Source of the DNA: Edaphobacter aggregans DSM 19364
GTDB lineage: Bacteria; Acidobacteriota; Terriglobia; Terriglobales; Acidobacteriaceae
Length of the DNA stretch: 48,754 bases
Assembly (NCBI RefSeq): GCF_000745965.1
Contig: NZ_JQKI01000049.1
Span: 1-48,754 of the forward strand
Direction: 5' to 3'
Shown here: piece after piece, positions 33,764 to 43,137 of the stretch
Layout of the letters: every line of letters starts with the position of its first letter
Position numbering within the stretch: position 1 is the first letter of the stretch
Program-made: the position numbers and the translations under genes
Notes under the pieces: generated by a model
Told to the model about the DNA's origin: nothing
Seen by the model: the letters and a program-made list of their open reading frames with translations, nothing else
The model's database searches: none

Positions 33764-34442
33764 GATCGTCCGATTCATGCTGCGTCTTGGATTCTGCTGC
33801 ATCCTCGAAAGCTACTGGATCAATCCGCTACCGGGTGCAAGCTGGGGCTTCAACAAACTGTTCTCAGCCATAGCGCAAGAGATTGTGAAGGTACTCGATC
33901 AGAATACGCAGGCGCAACTAACCTCCGCGATTCTCGAAGCATGGCACAAAACGGGCCTGCCTTCACTTCTCTCACCGCTCGAAATCTTCGAATACGTCTA
34001 CGTTCAGGTGTTGATGGGGATTGCCGCAGCAATCATTTTCGTTATCAACGTCAGCAGCTTCATCTTCTATGCCGTCACCGCTCTTTTTGGTCCTCTTTTT
34101 ATTCCTCTCTTCATGGTGGACAGTTTTCGAGGCAAGTTCTTTCAGTTCCTTGATGTGCTTCTCAGCTTTGCCATGATTCGCGCAGTTGCCGCCGCCTTTA
34201 TCTTCGTGTGGTCCGGCTTCTACACGACTTTTCTTCAGCAGACGTTCAACGGCGATTACTCCATCGCCATGTGGATGGCAAATATTCTCCCGGTCACGAT
34301 GGTATTCGTCGCCTTCATCATCAACATGCTTTTCATTCCGCAGATTACCCAGGCCATCTTCGGCGGCGCTGCTGGGGCAACCGCTTCTGCGCAAAACCTT
34401 GTAACCCGTATGGCACTCCGCTACGGGAGTGGGAAAAAGTGA
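33750..34442 (+). CDS. trbL: TrbL/VirB6-like, main piece after the frameshift
   Basis: The 230-residue frame has several membrane helices (MGIAAAIIFVINVSSFIFYA, TALFGPLFIPLFMVD, FLDVLLSFAMIRAVAAAFIF, ILPVTMVFVAFIINMLFIPQ) and a small-residue C-terminal tail (GGAAGATASAQ), matching VirB6/TrbL inner-membrane channel proteins. The TTG at 33750 is the first possible start but has no ribosome site. The natural N-terminus is probably in the preceding frame. If slippage does not occur, this operon would lack a functional VirB6. Confidence 0.78.
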   Translation: MKGGEIVRFMLRLGFCCILESYWINPLPGASWGFNKLFSAIAQEIVKVLDQNTQAQLTSAILEAWHKTGLPSLLSPLEIFEYVYVQVLMGIAAAIIFVINVSSFIFYAVTALFGPLFIPLFMVDSFRGKFFQFLDVLLSFAMIRAVAAAFIFVWSGFYTTFLQQTFNGDYSIAMWMANILPVTMVFVAFIINMLFIPQITQAIFGGAAGATASAQNLVTRMALRYGSGKK

Positions 34443-34447
34443 ATGCC

Positions 34448-34669
34448 ATGAATTGGAACGAGGAATGGGATTACGAGTCTAACGGCAACGGTTGGAAGGA
34501 TGGCCGCAGCAATGGTTTACGTGGTCCCTCAGCCGCGCCCCTGCCACGATCCATAGTGGGTATCTTCCTGCACTTCATCCTCACGGTACTTGCCGTCGCC
34601 GGTGTCGCAGGAGCGCTTTTTCAGTTGTATCTGTGCGTCCGCATCGCTGCGCGGGTCATGAACCAATGA
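34448..34669 (+). CDS. Small single-span membrane protein in T4SS operon
   Basis: The ATG at 34448 begins a 73-residue product five bases after the TrbL stop. The N-terminal half is polar (MNWNEEWDYESNGNGWKDGR). One membrane helix follows (SIVGIFLHFILTVLAVAGVA, continuing into GALFQLYLCV). It could be a TrbH-like or operon-specific accessory protein. No family is recognised by sequence, but its tight spacing makes it a real gene. Confidence 0.6.
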   Translation: MNWNEEWDYESNGNGWKDGRSNGLRGPSAAPLPRSIVGIFLHFILTVLAVAGVAGALFQLYLCVRIAARVMNQ

Positions 34670-34727
34670 CTCGCAAAATTTCCCCGCCCACCACAGTTGA
34701 TTGCACTTCCTGATAGGAGCCGACCCC

Positions 34728-35573
34728 ATGGCAACGCAAACCTCACCTCTCACTGATGCCGCATACACTCCAGAGCAGGCCGTACTCACAGATACCATCG
34801 CTAACGAGGTCTACGCAGCTCACTACAACGAGCGGAAGACAAGCCGAATCATCATCGGGGGGCTTTCGGTCCTTTTACTAGGATCATTTGCGTCGATAGT
34901 CGCACTCGCACACAAGCCCGTCATCAATCGTTACATTCGCATTGATGAGATAGGCCGCGCCCAGGCCATCCAGTACAGCGACCTCAGCTATAGTCCACGC
35001 GAGGGCGAAGTCCGGACGTACCTCACGGATTGGGCGAACTATCGGTACACCCTGAATCGCGACACTGTTGCGAAGAAATATCCGTTGAACTATTACTTTC
35101 TCTCGCAGCAGTTGGCGTCGCAGCTTATGACTGAGGACAATGCCAACCACACCATCTCCCAGGTCACAGCGGGACAGATGGAGCAGAGCGACGTAGAAGT
35201 ACGCAATGTCACCATCACTTCCATGTCAACCGAGCAGGTTCAGGGCATAGTGATGGCGAAGGGAACGGCGCTGGTGAACATCGACCGGCTCTACTCTCTT
35301 CGCAATTCCAGAGAGCCGCGTACCGAGCACTGGATGCTTTCTGTGACGTACTACCTGAACCCCAAGCAGGTATCCGACCAGGCTAAAGTCTTTCCACAAT
35401 TTGAAACGATCAACCCGCTTGGCCTCACCATCACCGAATATCACGAGAATCGTATCGGTGTAGATCCCATCGCAAGAGACACCAAACTCCCAACACCGCA
35501 GCGCCCGGTATCAACAACCGTCACGCCATCGAATCCGTTCCTTCCCGACCAGAAGGAAGGAGCCGCACAATGA
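34728..35573 (+). CDS. virB8: VirB8/TrbF-like assembly factor
   Basis: The ATG at 34728 follows TAGGAGCCGACCCC. The 281-residue protein has a short cytoplasmic region and one membrane helix (IIIGGLSVLLLGSFASIVAL). A periplasmic VirB8 domain follows (YLTDWANYRYTLNRDTVAKK, then VEVRNVTITSMSTEQVQGIV, EHWMLSVTYYLNPKQVSDQA). It nucleates the inner-membrane complex. Its stop overlaps the virB11 start (ATGA). A Thr/Pro-rich tail ends the protein. Confidence 0.88.
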   Translation: MATQTSPLTDAAYTPEQAVLTDTIANEVYAAHYNERKTSRIIIGGLSVLLLGSFASIVALAHKPVINRYIRIDEIGRAQAIQYSDLSYSPREGEVRTYLTDWANYRYTLNRDTVAKKYPLNYYFLSQQLASQLMTEDNANHTISQVTAGQMEQSDVEVRNVTITSMSTEQVQGIVMAKGTALVNIDRLYSLRNSREPRTEHWMLSVTYYLNPKQVSDQAKVFPQFETINPLGLTITEYHENRIGVDPIARDTKLPTPQRPVSTTVTPSNPFLPDQKEGAAQ

Positions 35574-36601
35574 GCTACGACCTCATTCTCCCGTTCTTTC
35601 CAACAGAGATTCGGACTCTACTGCTTGACCCGTCCATCTCTGACCTGATGATTAACGGCACGAGCGGGGTGTATGCCGATCGAGCTGGTGTGGTCGAGCG
35701 CGTGAACTTGTCGGACGTGTACACCAACGAGCGTCTGACAGCGGCGATTGAGCGGGTGGCGCGCGTGCTGGGGCAGGATTTGACCACGCAGAACCCCATC
35801 TTGAACACACGTCTGCCCGATGGGTCGCGCGTTGCAGTAGTGGGACCGCCAGCCTCTATAGGCGGTCCGACTCTCACCATTCGTAAGTTCAACAAGTGGT
35901 ACACGAGCGACGAGCTGGTAGAGAGTGGAAGTCTGCCGCGCGATGTGCGTGACCTCATCGTGTCTCTCATCGGTCAACGCAAGAACGGCATCATTGCAGG
36001 CGGTACTGGCAGCGGTAAAACGACGCTGATGAAGGCGTTGCTAGATCACGTGCCTATGATGGAGCGCCTATGCGTGATCGAACAGCCAGCCGAATTGCAG
36101 ATATTGCAGCCAAACACAATTCGGTGGGAGGCGGTTGATGCCATTCCTGGTCAGGTTGCCATCACGCCGAGTGAGCTTCTTGCCGCCGCTCTGCGTCACC
36201 GTCCAGACCGCATCATCATGGGCGAGATTCGCAACGAAGCGGGCTATGACCTGCTTCAAGCGATGAACACAGGTCACGGCGGTACGTTGTCCACCATCCA
36301 CGCCAGCTCAGCCGTCGATGCGCTGAACCGCCTTTCCAATCTCGCTCTAAGCGCAAGGTCGAACCTCAATCACGCATTCATGCGCAGTGAGACGGCAAAA
36401 GCAATCGACTTCACGCTGTACTGCGAACGTGCGGCCAGCGGTCGCCGTCAGGTGCGTGAGGTCGTGCTGGTAAATGGCTATGACTTCCGCTCCGAGCAGT
36501 TCGAAGTGGAAGAAATCTATACCGCTTCCCAGCCTAAAGCGAACCGCGAGCTTCTGCTTGGCGGTGCCTCGGCTGAAACATCAACAGCGCAGTTTGCCTA
36601 A
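35570..36601 (+). CDS. virB11: VirB11/TrbB traffic ATPase
   Basis: The 343-residue protein has the VirB11 N-terminal domain (LLLDPSISDLMINGTSGVYA) and Walker A GGTGSGKTTLMKALLDHVP at about 145-160. An Asp box/Walker B follows (CVIEQPAELQI and RIIMGEIRNEAGYDLLQAMN), then the histidine box GHGGTLSTIHASSAVDALN. These are all hexameric secretion ATPase hallmarks. It is the last gene of the secretion operon and complete. Confidence 0.95.
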   Translation: MSYDLILPFFPTEIRTLLLDPSISDLMINGTSGVYADRAGVVERVNLSDVYTNERLTAAIERVARVLGQDLTTQNPILNTRLPDGSRVAVVGPPASIGGPTLTIRKFNKWYTSDELVESGSLPRDVRDLIVSLIGQRKNGIIAGGTGSGKTTLMKALLDHVPMMERLCVIEQPAELQILQPNTIRWEAVDAIPGQVAITPSELLAAALRHRPDRIIMGEIRNEAGYDLLQAMNTGHGGTLSTIHASSAVDALNRLSNLALSARSNLNHAFMRSETAKAIDFTLYCERAASGRRQVREVVLVNGYDFRSEQFEVEEIYTASQPKANRELLLGGASAETSTAQFA

Positions 36602-36624
36602 CCAGAGAAGAGAGGAAATGCATC

Positions 36625-36945
36625 ATGCCATTGTTCACAGTGAAGGCTTCCAAGAAGGTCGAAACCAGCATCAGGCTTGAAGAGTCAACCGCAAAAATGT
36701 TGGACCGATATGCTCACTTCCATAAAGGTCCGGCTGATGACGTAGTGAATGAAGCGCTGGAATACATCTTCAAACACGACAAAGATTTTCAGCAGCACCT
36801 ACAGAAGAACCCGAACGAGGCAGTAGCGGCGTCCGTGCGGATCAAGAAGACTCCGGGCACGGTCAAAGGCGTGAAGGCTGCGACGAATAACACCGGCAGC
36901 CACACTGGTTCAGCATCATCGGCCTCACCCGTAAGTGCGAAGTAG
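36625..36945 (+). CDS. Small RHH-like protein between secretion and transfer genes
   Basis: The 106-residue protein opens with KASKKVETSIRLEESTAKML and DRYAHFHKGPADDVVNEALE, a ribbon-helix-helix-like beta-alpha-alpha unit. A low-complexity Ala/Thr/Ser/Gly tail follows. AGAGAGGAAAT precedes the ATG. Proteins of this type bind operators or assist relaxosomes. It directly precedes a block of GTTGAC/GTCAAC repeats that could be its target. Confidence 0.6.
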   Translation: MPLFTVKASKKVETSIRLEESTAKMLDRYAHFHKGPADDVVNEALEYIFKHDKDFQQHLQKNPNEAVAASVRIKKTPGTVKGVKAATNNTGSHTGSASSASPVSAK

Positions 36946-36981
36946 GCAGCAAAGGTCGTGGGGATGCGCTTTGCGCATGAA

Positions 36982-37112
36982 TGGTTGACACTCCATCCCT
37001 TCCAGGGTGTCGTGACGAGCGAGTGGGGTTGACTATCGTCAACCTCACTGCAAACAAAAGAGATACCGCAAATAGGTTGGCTATCGTCAACCAGCGGTCA
37101 ACGATAGTCAAC
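36982..37112. repeat. GTTGAC/GTCAAC repeat cluster, candidate oriT/operator
   Basis: GTTGACTATCGTCAAC (37028-37043) is a palindrome with a TATC centre. GTTGGCTATCGTCAAC (37076-37091) and GTCAACGATAGTCAAC (37097-37112) are close copies, the last with its arms in direct orientation. A further GTTGAC at 36983 and a GACAC/GTGTC stem lie just upstream. The region is noncoding and directly precedes the relaxosome and coupling-protein genes. It could include the origin of transfer; the nick site cannot be seen. Confidence 0.6.
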
Positions 37113-37128
37113 AAAGGAATTTTCCAAG

Positions 37129-37521
37129 ATGGAAGATCACTCGCAAGCGTCGTTTCTAGACCTCGAAACCCGGATTAGGCGCTCCAAAGGCAGGACAGGT
37201 CGCACCATCAGCGCGACCGCGCGGGTTACTCGGGATGAACAAATCGAAATGGAGGACGCGGCCAAGCAGAAGGGCCAGAGTCTCAGCGAGTGGTGCCGCG
37301 AGACGCTTCTTGCAGCAGCCCGAGGCGAAGTCATCACGCCTACGTTTACCGAAATTGTGGCCATCCGACAGCTCCTCAATTCGACCCTGCGCCATGTCGC
37401 CTGCGGGACTGTGATGACCCCCGAGGATTTCCAAGCAGAGTTGCAGGGTATTCGCTCCAGCAAGCACAAGGCAGCGGTTGAAGTTATGCAGCAGTACACC
37501 CCAACGGAGGCCAGTCGATGA
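37129..37521 (+). CDS. Relaxosome accessory protein (TraJ/MobC-like RHH)
   Basis: The 130-residue protein has a basic N-terminus, then VTRDEQIEMEDAAKQKGQSL and SEWCRETLLAAARGEV. That is the RHH core seen in relaxosome accessory proteins. An additional helical C-terminus follows. It overlaps the coupling-protein start by four bases (ATGA), so it is the first gene of the DNA-processing operon. It probably binds oriT and loads the MobF relaxase. Confidence 0.7.
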   Translation: MEDHSQASFLDLETRIRRSKGRTGRTISATARVTRDEQIEMEDAAKQKGQSLSEWCRETLLAAARGEVITPTFTEIVAIRQLLNSTLRHVACGTVMTPEDFQAELQGIRSSKHKAAVEVMQQYTPTEASR

Positions 37522-39551
37522 ACAGCAATCAGAAGTGGGGCCGCAAAGAAACCATCGTGTGGCCACCGCACGCGCCAATCTACACCCTCGGGGCCTTCGC
37601 TATTGGTCTGATGGCGACTCTCTTTTTCGTATGGCAATTCCTCCACTTCAGAGAAACGCCCTTGCGCCGGACCTACACCTCCACTTACGTCCGGTCTCTA
37701 GTCGGTGCCATGTTCAAGCAACGCGGAAAGTACCGCCTGCTTTATGTCAGCGGCGGCAAGATTGCTCCCCGGCTGGCTCTGCCAGCCGATTTCGTTCCCG
37801 GTGAAACCGCTCTTCCGAATGGTGCTGTTGCCCCGGTCGCACTGTCCGAAGTAACCCGGCGTCAGGGCTACACCGCTTTCTATGACGGACCGGAGAAGGA
37901 CTACGATGATGCTGTTCTGAGTCGTTGGCTCCGGGCCGTGTACTTCGATGGCCAAGGACTTTTCGACGTCTATGCGACGTCGTTAGTAGAGGGTCTTCTT
38001 GTCCTGGTGATAGCTCTCGCTTTCGCGGGTGTAGCGGACCTGAAACGCTTCCGAGAATTGAAGTACGGACGCCGACTGAAGGGGCCAGTGATGCTCACAC
38101 CGACACAATTTAGCAAGGCTCTTGCGGCAGACGGTCTAGCCATTACGACAGCGCAAAAGCCGTGGTATTCCAGACGTGCAACCCTCCTGCGAATACCCCG
38201 GAGCGCGGAAGCCAAACACATCCAGATCATGGGAGACACCGGGGCGGGGAAGAGCACCCTCATCAAACAGATGCTCCAGCAGATTTCAGACCGTGGCGAA
38301 ACCGCTATCGTTTATGACCCGGCAGGCGAGTTCACCGAATGCTTTTACAAAGAAGGCCGGGGAGATTGGATTCTGAATCCCCTGGACGAGCGTGCGCCTT
38401 ACTGGACGCCATCGAGTGAACTGCGCAATCCCGCCGAAGCGAGAACCATTGCGGCGTCGATGTACCAGCCACGTGAAGACAAGCGCGGCGAGTTCTTTAC
38501 TGACACGCCGCAAAAGATATTCGCCCATCTCCTGAAGTACAAACCTACCCCGGAGGAATTGGTTGCGTGGATGTCCGACGAGGCCGAGATTGACCGCCGC
38601 TTGAAGGGCACCGAGCTTGCCAACTTCGCTCCCAAGGACGCGCCGCAGCAGCGGAGCGGCGTGCTCGCTTCGCTGGGCCTCGTGGCCGACAGCTTGCGTC
38701 TGCTACCGACCCGCGAAGAGGCAGACGGTCGCGAGTGGTGCGCCACAGATTGGGCCGAGAAGCGCGAGGGATGGATCTTCCTTACGTCCACGGAAGCACA
38801 GCAGGAAGCGTTGCGACCGCTGCACTCCCTATGGATCGACCTGCTCGTGTTGCGCCTACTGACGAAGCCGAAGCCGGGACAGACAAAAGTGTGGCTTGTG
38901 ATCGACGAGCTAGCCAGCCTGCAACGGCTCCCGCAGTTCCATACGGCGCTGACCAAAGGCCGCAAGAGTGACAACCCCATCGTCTTCGGCTACCAGGGCA
39001 AGGCCCAGCTTGAAACCATCTACGGCCATCTCGCCGAGGTAATGTTGTCTCAGCCTTCCACCAAATTCATTCTCCGCACCGCCGAGCCCAACGCTGCAAA
39101 GTGGGCAGCGGAGATGATCGGCGAGATTGAGATTGAGCGTCTGCGCGAGACGGTTGCAGACGGCAAGCGGCAGGGCAAGAGCTTCACCCTTGACCGGCAG
39201 ATTGAGCCGCTTGTCATGAAGTCCGAGGTGGAGGGTTTGCCCGACCTGCATACCTTCGTCAAGATCAACAACTATGTCTCGCGCTTTTCGTTCCCGCCCA
39301 TGAATCTTCCAAAGATTGCAGAGGCTCTGAAGGTCCGCGCGATACCGGAACACAAGATGTGGTTCAACCCACTGGCGCCGGTAGGCAGTGATGCTACCGA
39401 GCCGAAACCCGACGCAGCCACCACGCGGAAGAAACCCAGCAAGGGCGCTCCTATCAAGGAAGCCGAAGCCATCGTGCCGAAGCCAGAGCCGGAGCTGCCC
39501 AAGGTGGTTGTTCTCGCGGCGCAGACTCCCCCACTCTCGCACAACCTATAG
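37518..39551 (+). CDS. virD4: VirD4/TraG-type coupling ATPase
   Basis: The 677-residue protein has two N-terminal membrane segments (APIYTLGAFAIGLMATLFFV and SLVEGLLVLVIALAFAGVAD). Walker A is GDTGAGKSTLIKQ (about 239) and Walker B is VWLVIDELASLQ. It resembles TrwB/TraD-type coupling proteins that pair with MobF relaxases. It links the relaxosome to the secretion channel at the inner membrane. A Pro/Lys/Ala-rich C-terminal tail of about 50 residues may contact the relaxase. The MobF gene begins six bases after the stop. Confidence 0.93.
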   Translation: MNSNQKWGRKETIVWPPHAPIYTLGAFAIGLMATLFFVWQFLHFRETPLRRTYTSTYVRSLVGAMFKQRGKYRLLYVSGGKIAPRLALPADFVPGETALPNGAVAPVALSEVTRRQGYTAFYDGPEKDYDDAVLSRWLRAVYFDGQGLFDVYATSLVEGLLVLVIALAFAGVADLKRFRELKYGRRLKGPVMLTPTQFSKALAADGLAITTAQKPWYSRRATLLRIPRSAEAKHIQIMGDTGAGKSTLIKQMLQQISDRGETAIVYDPAGEFTECFYKEGRGDWILNPLDERAPYWTPSSELRNPAEARTIAASMYQPREDKRGEFFTDTPQKIFAHLLKYKPTPEELVAWMSDEAEIDRRLKGTELANFAPKDAPQQRSGVLASLGLVADSLRLLPTREEADGREWCATDWAEKREGWIFLTSTEAQQEALRPLHSLWIDLLVLRLLTKPKPGQTKVWLVIDELASLQRLPQFHTALTKGRKSDNPIVFGYQGKAQLETIYGHLAEVMLSQPSTKFILRTAEPNAAKWAAEMIGEIEIERLRETVADGKRQGKSFTLDRQIEPLVMKSEVEGLPDLHTFVKINNYVSRFSFPPMNLPKIAEALKVRAIPEHKMWFNPLAPVGSDATEPKPDAATTRKKPSKGAPIKEAEAIVPKPEPELPKVVVLAAQTPPLSHNL

Positions 39552-39557
39552 GCGGCC

Positions 39558-42500
39558 ATGCTCACTATTTCCAAAGCCATCAGTCCCGCGCAGGCGCAGA
39601 CGTATCACAAGCTGGAATACACCAGTGATGCGCAGAGCTACTACAAACAGGACGACACGGTGAAAGGGGAGTGGCAAGGAAAACTTGCTGCTTCCTTGGG
39701 TCTGTCCGGTGAGGTTGCGCCGCTGGAGTTCTCCCGTCTGACCGAGGGCAAGCACCCGCAGACCGAGGCTCAGATGGTGAAGCATCGAGAAGGCAAGGAG
39801 TACACCAATGCGGACGGCTCCGTGACGAAGCCCGTCGAGCACCGGGCAGGATGGGACGCAACTTTCTCAGCGCCCAAGTCTGTTTCCTTGACGGCCCTGG
39901 TAGGTGGCGACGACCGAGTAAAAGAAGCACACCGCGCCGCCGTCACGACGGCTTTGAACGAGCTGGAGAAGTACACTCACGCGCGGATCGGCGGCAACAA
40001 CCCCGCAGAGCAGACCGGAAAGATGATCGCCGCCAAGTTCGAACATGACACGGCGCGCCCTGTGGACGGCTACGCCGCACCCCAGCTCCACACGCACGCA
40101 ATCATCTTCAACGTCACGGAACGGGAAGATGGTTCTACACGCGCCATTCAGGAGCGGACTTTCTTCGAATCGCAGAACTACGCCACAGCCGTATACCAAT
40201 CGGTGCTCACGCATCAGCTCCGCAAGCTGGGTTATGAGATCGAGCCAGGACAGAGCGGCGCACCCGAAATCAAAGGCTACTCACAGGCGTACCTCGATGC
40301 TTCCAGCCCCCGCTCACAACAGATCAAAGAGCAGATGGAGCGTGCCGGTTTCCAAGGACCGGAAGCCGCGCAGATTGCCGCGCACTCCACTCGCGACCGC
40401 AAACAGACTCTCACCCCTTCCGAAGGGTTGGCCGCGCATAAGGCGATGGCCGCGGACTTCGGAAACCAGCCAGAACGGGTGATCGCCGCGGCACGCGAAC
40501 GCGCCTTGAGCCACGTGCAGGGAACCGGCCTGCGGCCGGATTCTCGTGGAGCGGTTGCCTTCGCGAAAGAGAAGGTTTTCGAACGAGAGGCCGTCGCCGA
40601 TGAGCGGGTCATTATGCGCGAGGCGCTACGCCGAGGCATGGGCGAAGTCAGCTTTTCCGAAGTTCAGAGCGAGTTCCAGCGGAGACGAGAAGAAGGCGAG
40701 TTCCGTTCCGTCCAGGGCCAGAAACACAGCTCAGGCCGCAGCTTCACGACACCGGAGACGATTGCGGCCGAGCGCGCGAACGTCCAACACGTTCTGAATG
40801 GACGCGGAGCCGCTACACCTATGTTGAGTGAAGCGGCCGCCGAACGTCAGTCACAATCGCGCGAGTTTCTGAATGAGGCACAACGCACAGCGATTCGTGA
40901 AGTGCTGACCAGTAGCGACCGTGTTCATGGATTCCAGGGGCTTGCGGGAACCGGAAAAACGACGACCCTTGCCGCTATCCGCGAAGGTGCCGAGCAGGGC
41001 GGTTACAAGGTCGAAGGCTTCGCCCCAACTTCCAAAGCCGCAGGCCAGCTCCGCGAAGCGGGGATAGAGGCCAACACGCTTCAGAGCTTCCTCGCCCGAC
41101 AAAAAGAGGCAGACCCTACCAGCAAACATCTCTACATGCTGGACGAGTCGAGTCTTGCCAGCACCAGGCAGATGCGGGCCTTCCTTGAAAAGATACGGCC
41201 AGAGGATCGCGTCTTAGTGATCGGTGACACCCGCCAGCATCAGGGCGTGGACGCAGGCCGACCGTTCCAGCAGATGCAGGAAGCGGGCATGCAGACTTCC
41301 AAGCTCGAAACCATCATGCGGCAAAAAGACCCTGAGCTGTTGCGTGCCGTGCAGCATCTCGCCACCAATGAAACAGAGAAGGGAATTGCGCTACTTTCCG
41401 AGCAGGGCCGCGTCACCCAGCTTGCCAGTGCGCCAGAGCGCATCGCAGCCATCGCGCGAGACTACGCCTCCAAGCCAGAGAACACGATCATTGTTTCTCC
41501 AGACAATCGCAGCCGTCAGCAGATCAATGAAGCAGTGCGCGGAGAGCTGCTGAAAGTAGGCACGTTGGCCCAAGACGGCCAGCATTTCCTCACGCTGTCT
41601 CACCGCTCCGATATGACTGGCCCGGATCGTACCTGGGCGGCGATGTACCGCCCCGGAGATGTTGTCCAGTATGAACGAGGCAGCAAGGCCGAGGGCATCG
41701 AGCGCGGCAGCGTCGGCGTAGTGCGTTCCAGCGATGCGACCACCAACCGCGTGACCGTGGAGCTTGCCGACGGCTCCCGCGTCGAATACGACCCCAAGAG
41801 GATCTATGGCGTGAATGTCTACCGCGAGACGAGCCGCGAGTTTGCCACAGGTGACAGGCTCCAATTCTCAGCACTGAATAAGGAACTAGGAATTTCCAAC
41901 CGAGACATGGGAACCATCACGAAGATGGAGGCCGACCGCCTCACCGTCCTCATGGATGGGAAGGAGAAGCGTTCTGTCAGCTTCAACCCTTCAGAGTTCC
42001 GGCAGTTCGACCACGGCTACGCCGTCACGTCTCACAGCTCCCAAGGACTCACCGCAGATCGCGTGATCGCCAATATCGACACCGATTCGTCGCGCAGCCT
42101 CATCAACAACCGGCTCGCGTATGTCGCCATCTCCCGCGCCTCTCAAGACGCGAGGATTTACACGAACAACGCTGAAACACTCGGCCAGCGCCTCGCGACG
42201 GATGTGACCAAGACCGCCGCGCTGGACTTCACTGCGAAGTCAGAACAGGCCGCACAAGCCGCCCCCGCTCAAGCTACCAAGGCATCAAAGCCCGTTCAGA
42301 TTCACGAGTACAACAACCAGGACTCCCGCCTTGCCGCCGTCGCCAGCGAATTCGTCAACCGCCCAGAGCGCTCCGTGATCGTCGCGCCCGATCGCGCAGA
42401 ACGCGATGAACTGACACAGCTCATTCGGGTAGACCTTTTCGCGCAAGGCAAACTCGGCCGCGACGCCCACGCTATTCCCGTCCTCATCGAGAAGGAGAGC

Positions 42501-43127
42501 AGAAGCAAGATGCGCGTCGAGAGCTACCAACCGGGAGACAAGATCCAGTACAAGACCGGCAGCCCCAACCTTGACGGTATTCCCCACGATAGCCAAGCGA
42601 CCGTTGTTTCCACTAAGCCGCGCGGCAACGTCCTTTCCGTGCAGCTCGATACCAGCCGCGAGGAGGTTTCCTACAATCCGGCCCAGCTTCGCACCCAGAC
42701 GCGCGAAAGCAGAGTTTTCCAAGAGGAAACCCGCGAAGTCGCGCAGGGTGAGCGCATCCGCTTCACCACCTCCGACAAAGAGTTAGGCGTGCGGTCCGGT
42801 GACCTCGGCACCGTAACCCGCATCGGCCAGAACAACTCCATGACCGTGAAGATGGATTCAGGCAGAACCGCCGAACTCTCTCCAGAGAAAGCCCGTCACA
42901 TCGACTACGGTTACGCCGTCGATGGATTGAAGAACATCCATGCGGAACGCGTCATTGCGACCGGTGACGGCCTTACGCCGCAGACCTTCCAGGCAATTTC
43001 CAGTAAAGCGGATCTCACTGTATACACCAATTCGCCGCAACAGGACTTCACAGCTTCCAAGGAAATTACAGCACCCGAAATCACGCAACCAGCCAAGCAG
43101 CAGAACGACTTTGGCATCGGCTTCTAG
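39558..43127 (+). CDS. trwC: MobF relaxase-helicase (TrwC/TraI-like)
   Basis: The 1189-residue protein opens MLTISKAISPAQAQTYHKLE and has tyrosines near residue 28 (SYYKQD), the usual MobF catalytic region. PQLHTHAIIF supplies the metal-binding histidines. The helicase begins with GLAGTGKTTTLAAI and continues with MLDESSLAS, GDTRQHQGVDAG, AVTSHSSQGLTADRVI and LAYVAISRASQDARI. The relaxase nicks oriT and the helicase unwinds the transferred strand. A second, degenerate copy of the post-helicase domain follows (about residues 993-1137 against 700-840). It is preceded by a weak ribosome site and overlaps nothing. A 390-base noncoding gap follows. Confidence 0.95.
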   Translation: MLTISKAISPAQAQTYHKLEYTSDAQSYYKQDDTVKGEWQGKLAASLGLSGEVAPLEFSRLTEGKHPQTEAQMVKHREGKEYTNADGSVTKPVEHRAGWDATFSAPKSVSLTALVGGDDRVKEAHRAAVTTALNELEKYTHARIGGNNPAEQTGKMIAAKFEHDTARPVDGYAAPQLHTHAIIFNVTEREDGSTRAIQERTFFESQNYATAVYQSVLTHQLRKLGYEIEPGQSGAPEIKGYSQAYLDASSPRSQQIKEQMERAGFQGPEAAQIAAHSTRDRKQTLTPSEGLAAHKAMAADFGNQPERVIAAARERALSHVQGTGLRPDSRGAVAFAKEKVFEREAVADERVIMREALRRGMGEVSFSEVQSEFQRRREEGEFRSVQGQKHSSGRSFTTPETIAAERANVQHVLNGRGAATPMLSEAAAERQSQSREFLNEAQRTAIREVLTSSDRVHGFQGLAGTGKTTTLAAIREGAEQGGYKVEGFAPTSKAAGQLREAGIEANTLQSFLARQKEADPTSKHLYMLDESSLASTRQMRAFLEKIRPEDRVLVIGDTRQHQGVDAGRPFQQMQEAGMQTSKLETIMRQKDPELLRAVQHLATNETEKGIALLSEQGRVTQLASAPERIAAIARDYASKPENTIIVSPDNRSRQQINEAVRGELLKVGTLAQDGQHFLTLSHRSDMTGPDRTWAAMYRPGDVVQYERGSKAEGIERGSVGVVRSSDATTNRVTVELADGSRVEYDPKRIYGVNVYRETSREFATGDRLQFSALNKELGISNRDMGTITKMEADRLTVLMDGKEKRSVSFNPSEFRQFDHGYAVTSHSSQGLTADRVIANIDTDSSRSLINNRLAYVAISRASQDARIYTNNAETLGQRLATDVTKTAALDFTAKSEQAAQAAPAQATKASKPVQIHEYNNQDSRLAAVASEFVNRPERSVIVAPDRAERDELTQLIRVDLFAQGKLGRDAHAIPVLIEKESRSKMRVESYQPGDKIQYKTGSPNLDGIPHDSQATVVSTKPRGNVLSVQLDTSREEVSYNPAQLRTQTRESRVFQEETREVAQGERIRFTTSDKELGVRSGDLGTVTRIGQNNSMTVKMDSGRTAELSPEKARHIDYGYAVDGLKNIHAERVIATGDGLTPQTFQAISSKADLTVYTNSPQQDFTASKEITAPEITQPAKQQNDFGIGF

Positions 43128-43137
43128 CCTCTTCCTT

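Noticed and set aside
36981..37178. Short frame across the GTTGAC repeats
   Set aside because: The peptide mirrors the DNA repeats and overlaps the start of the better-supported relaxosome gene.
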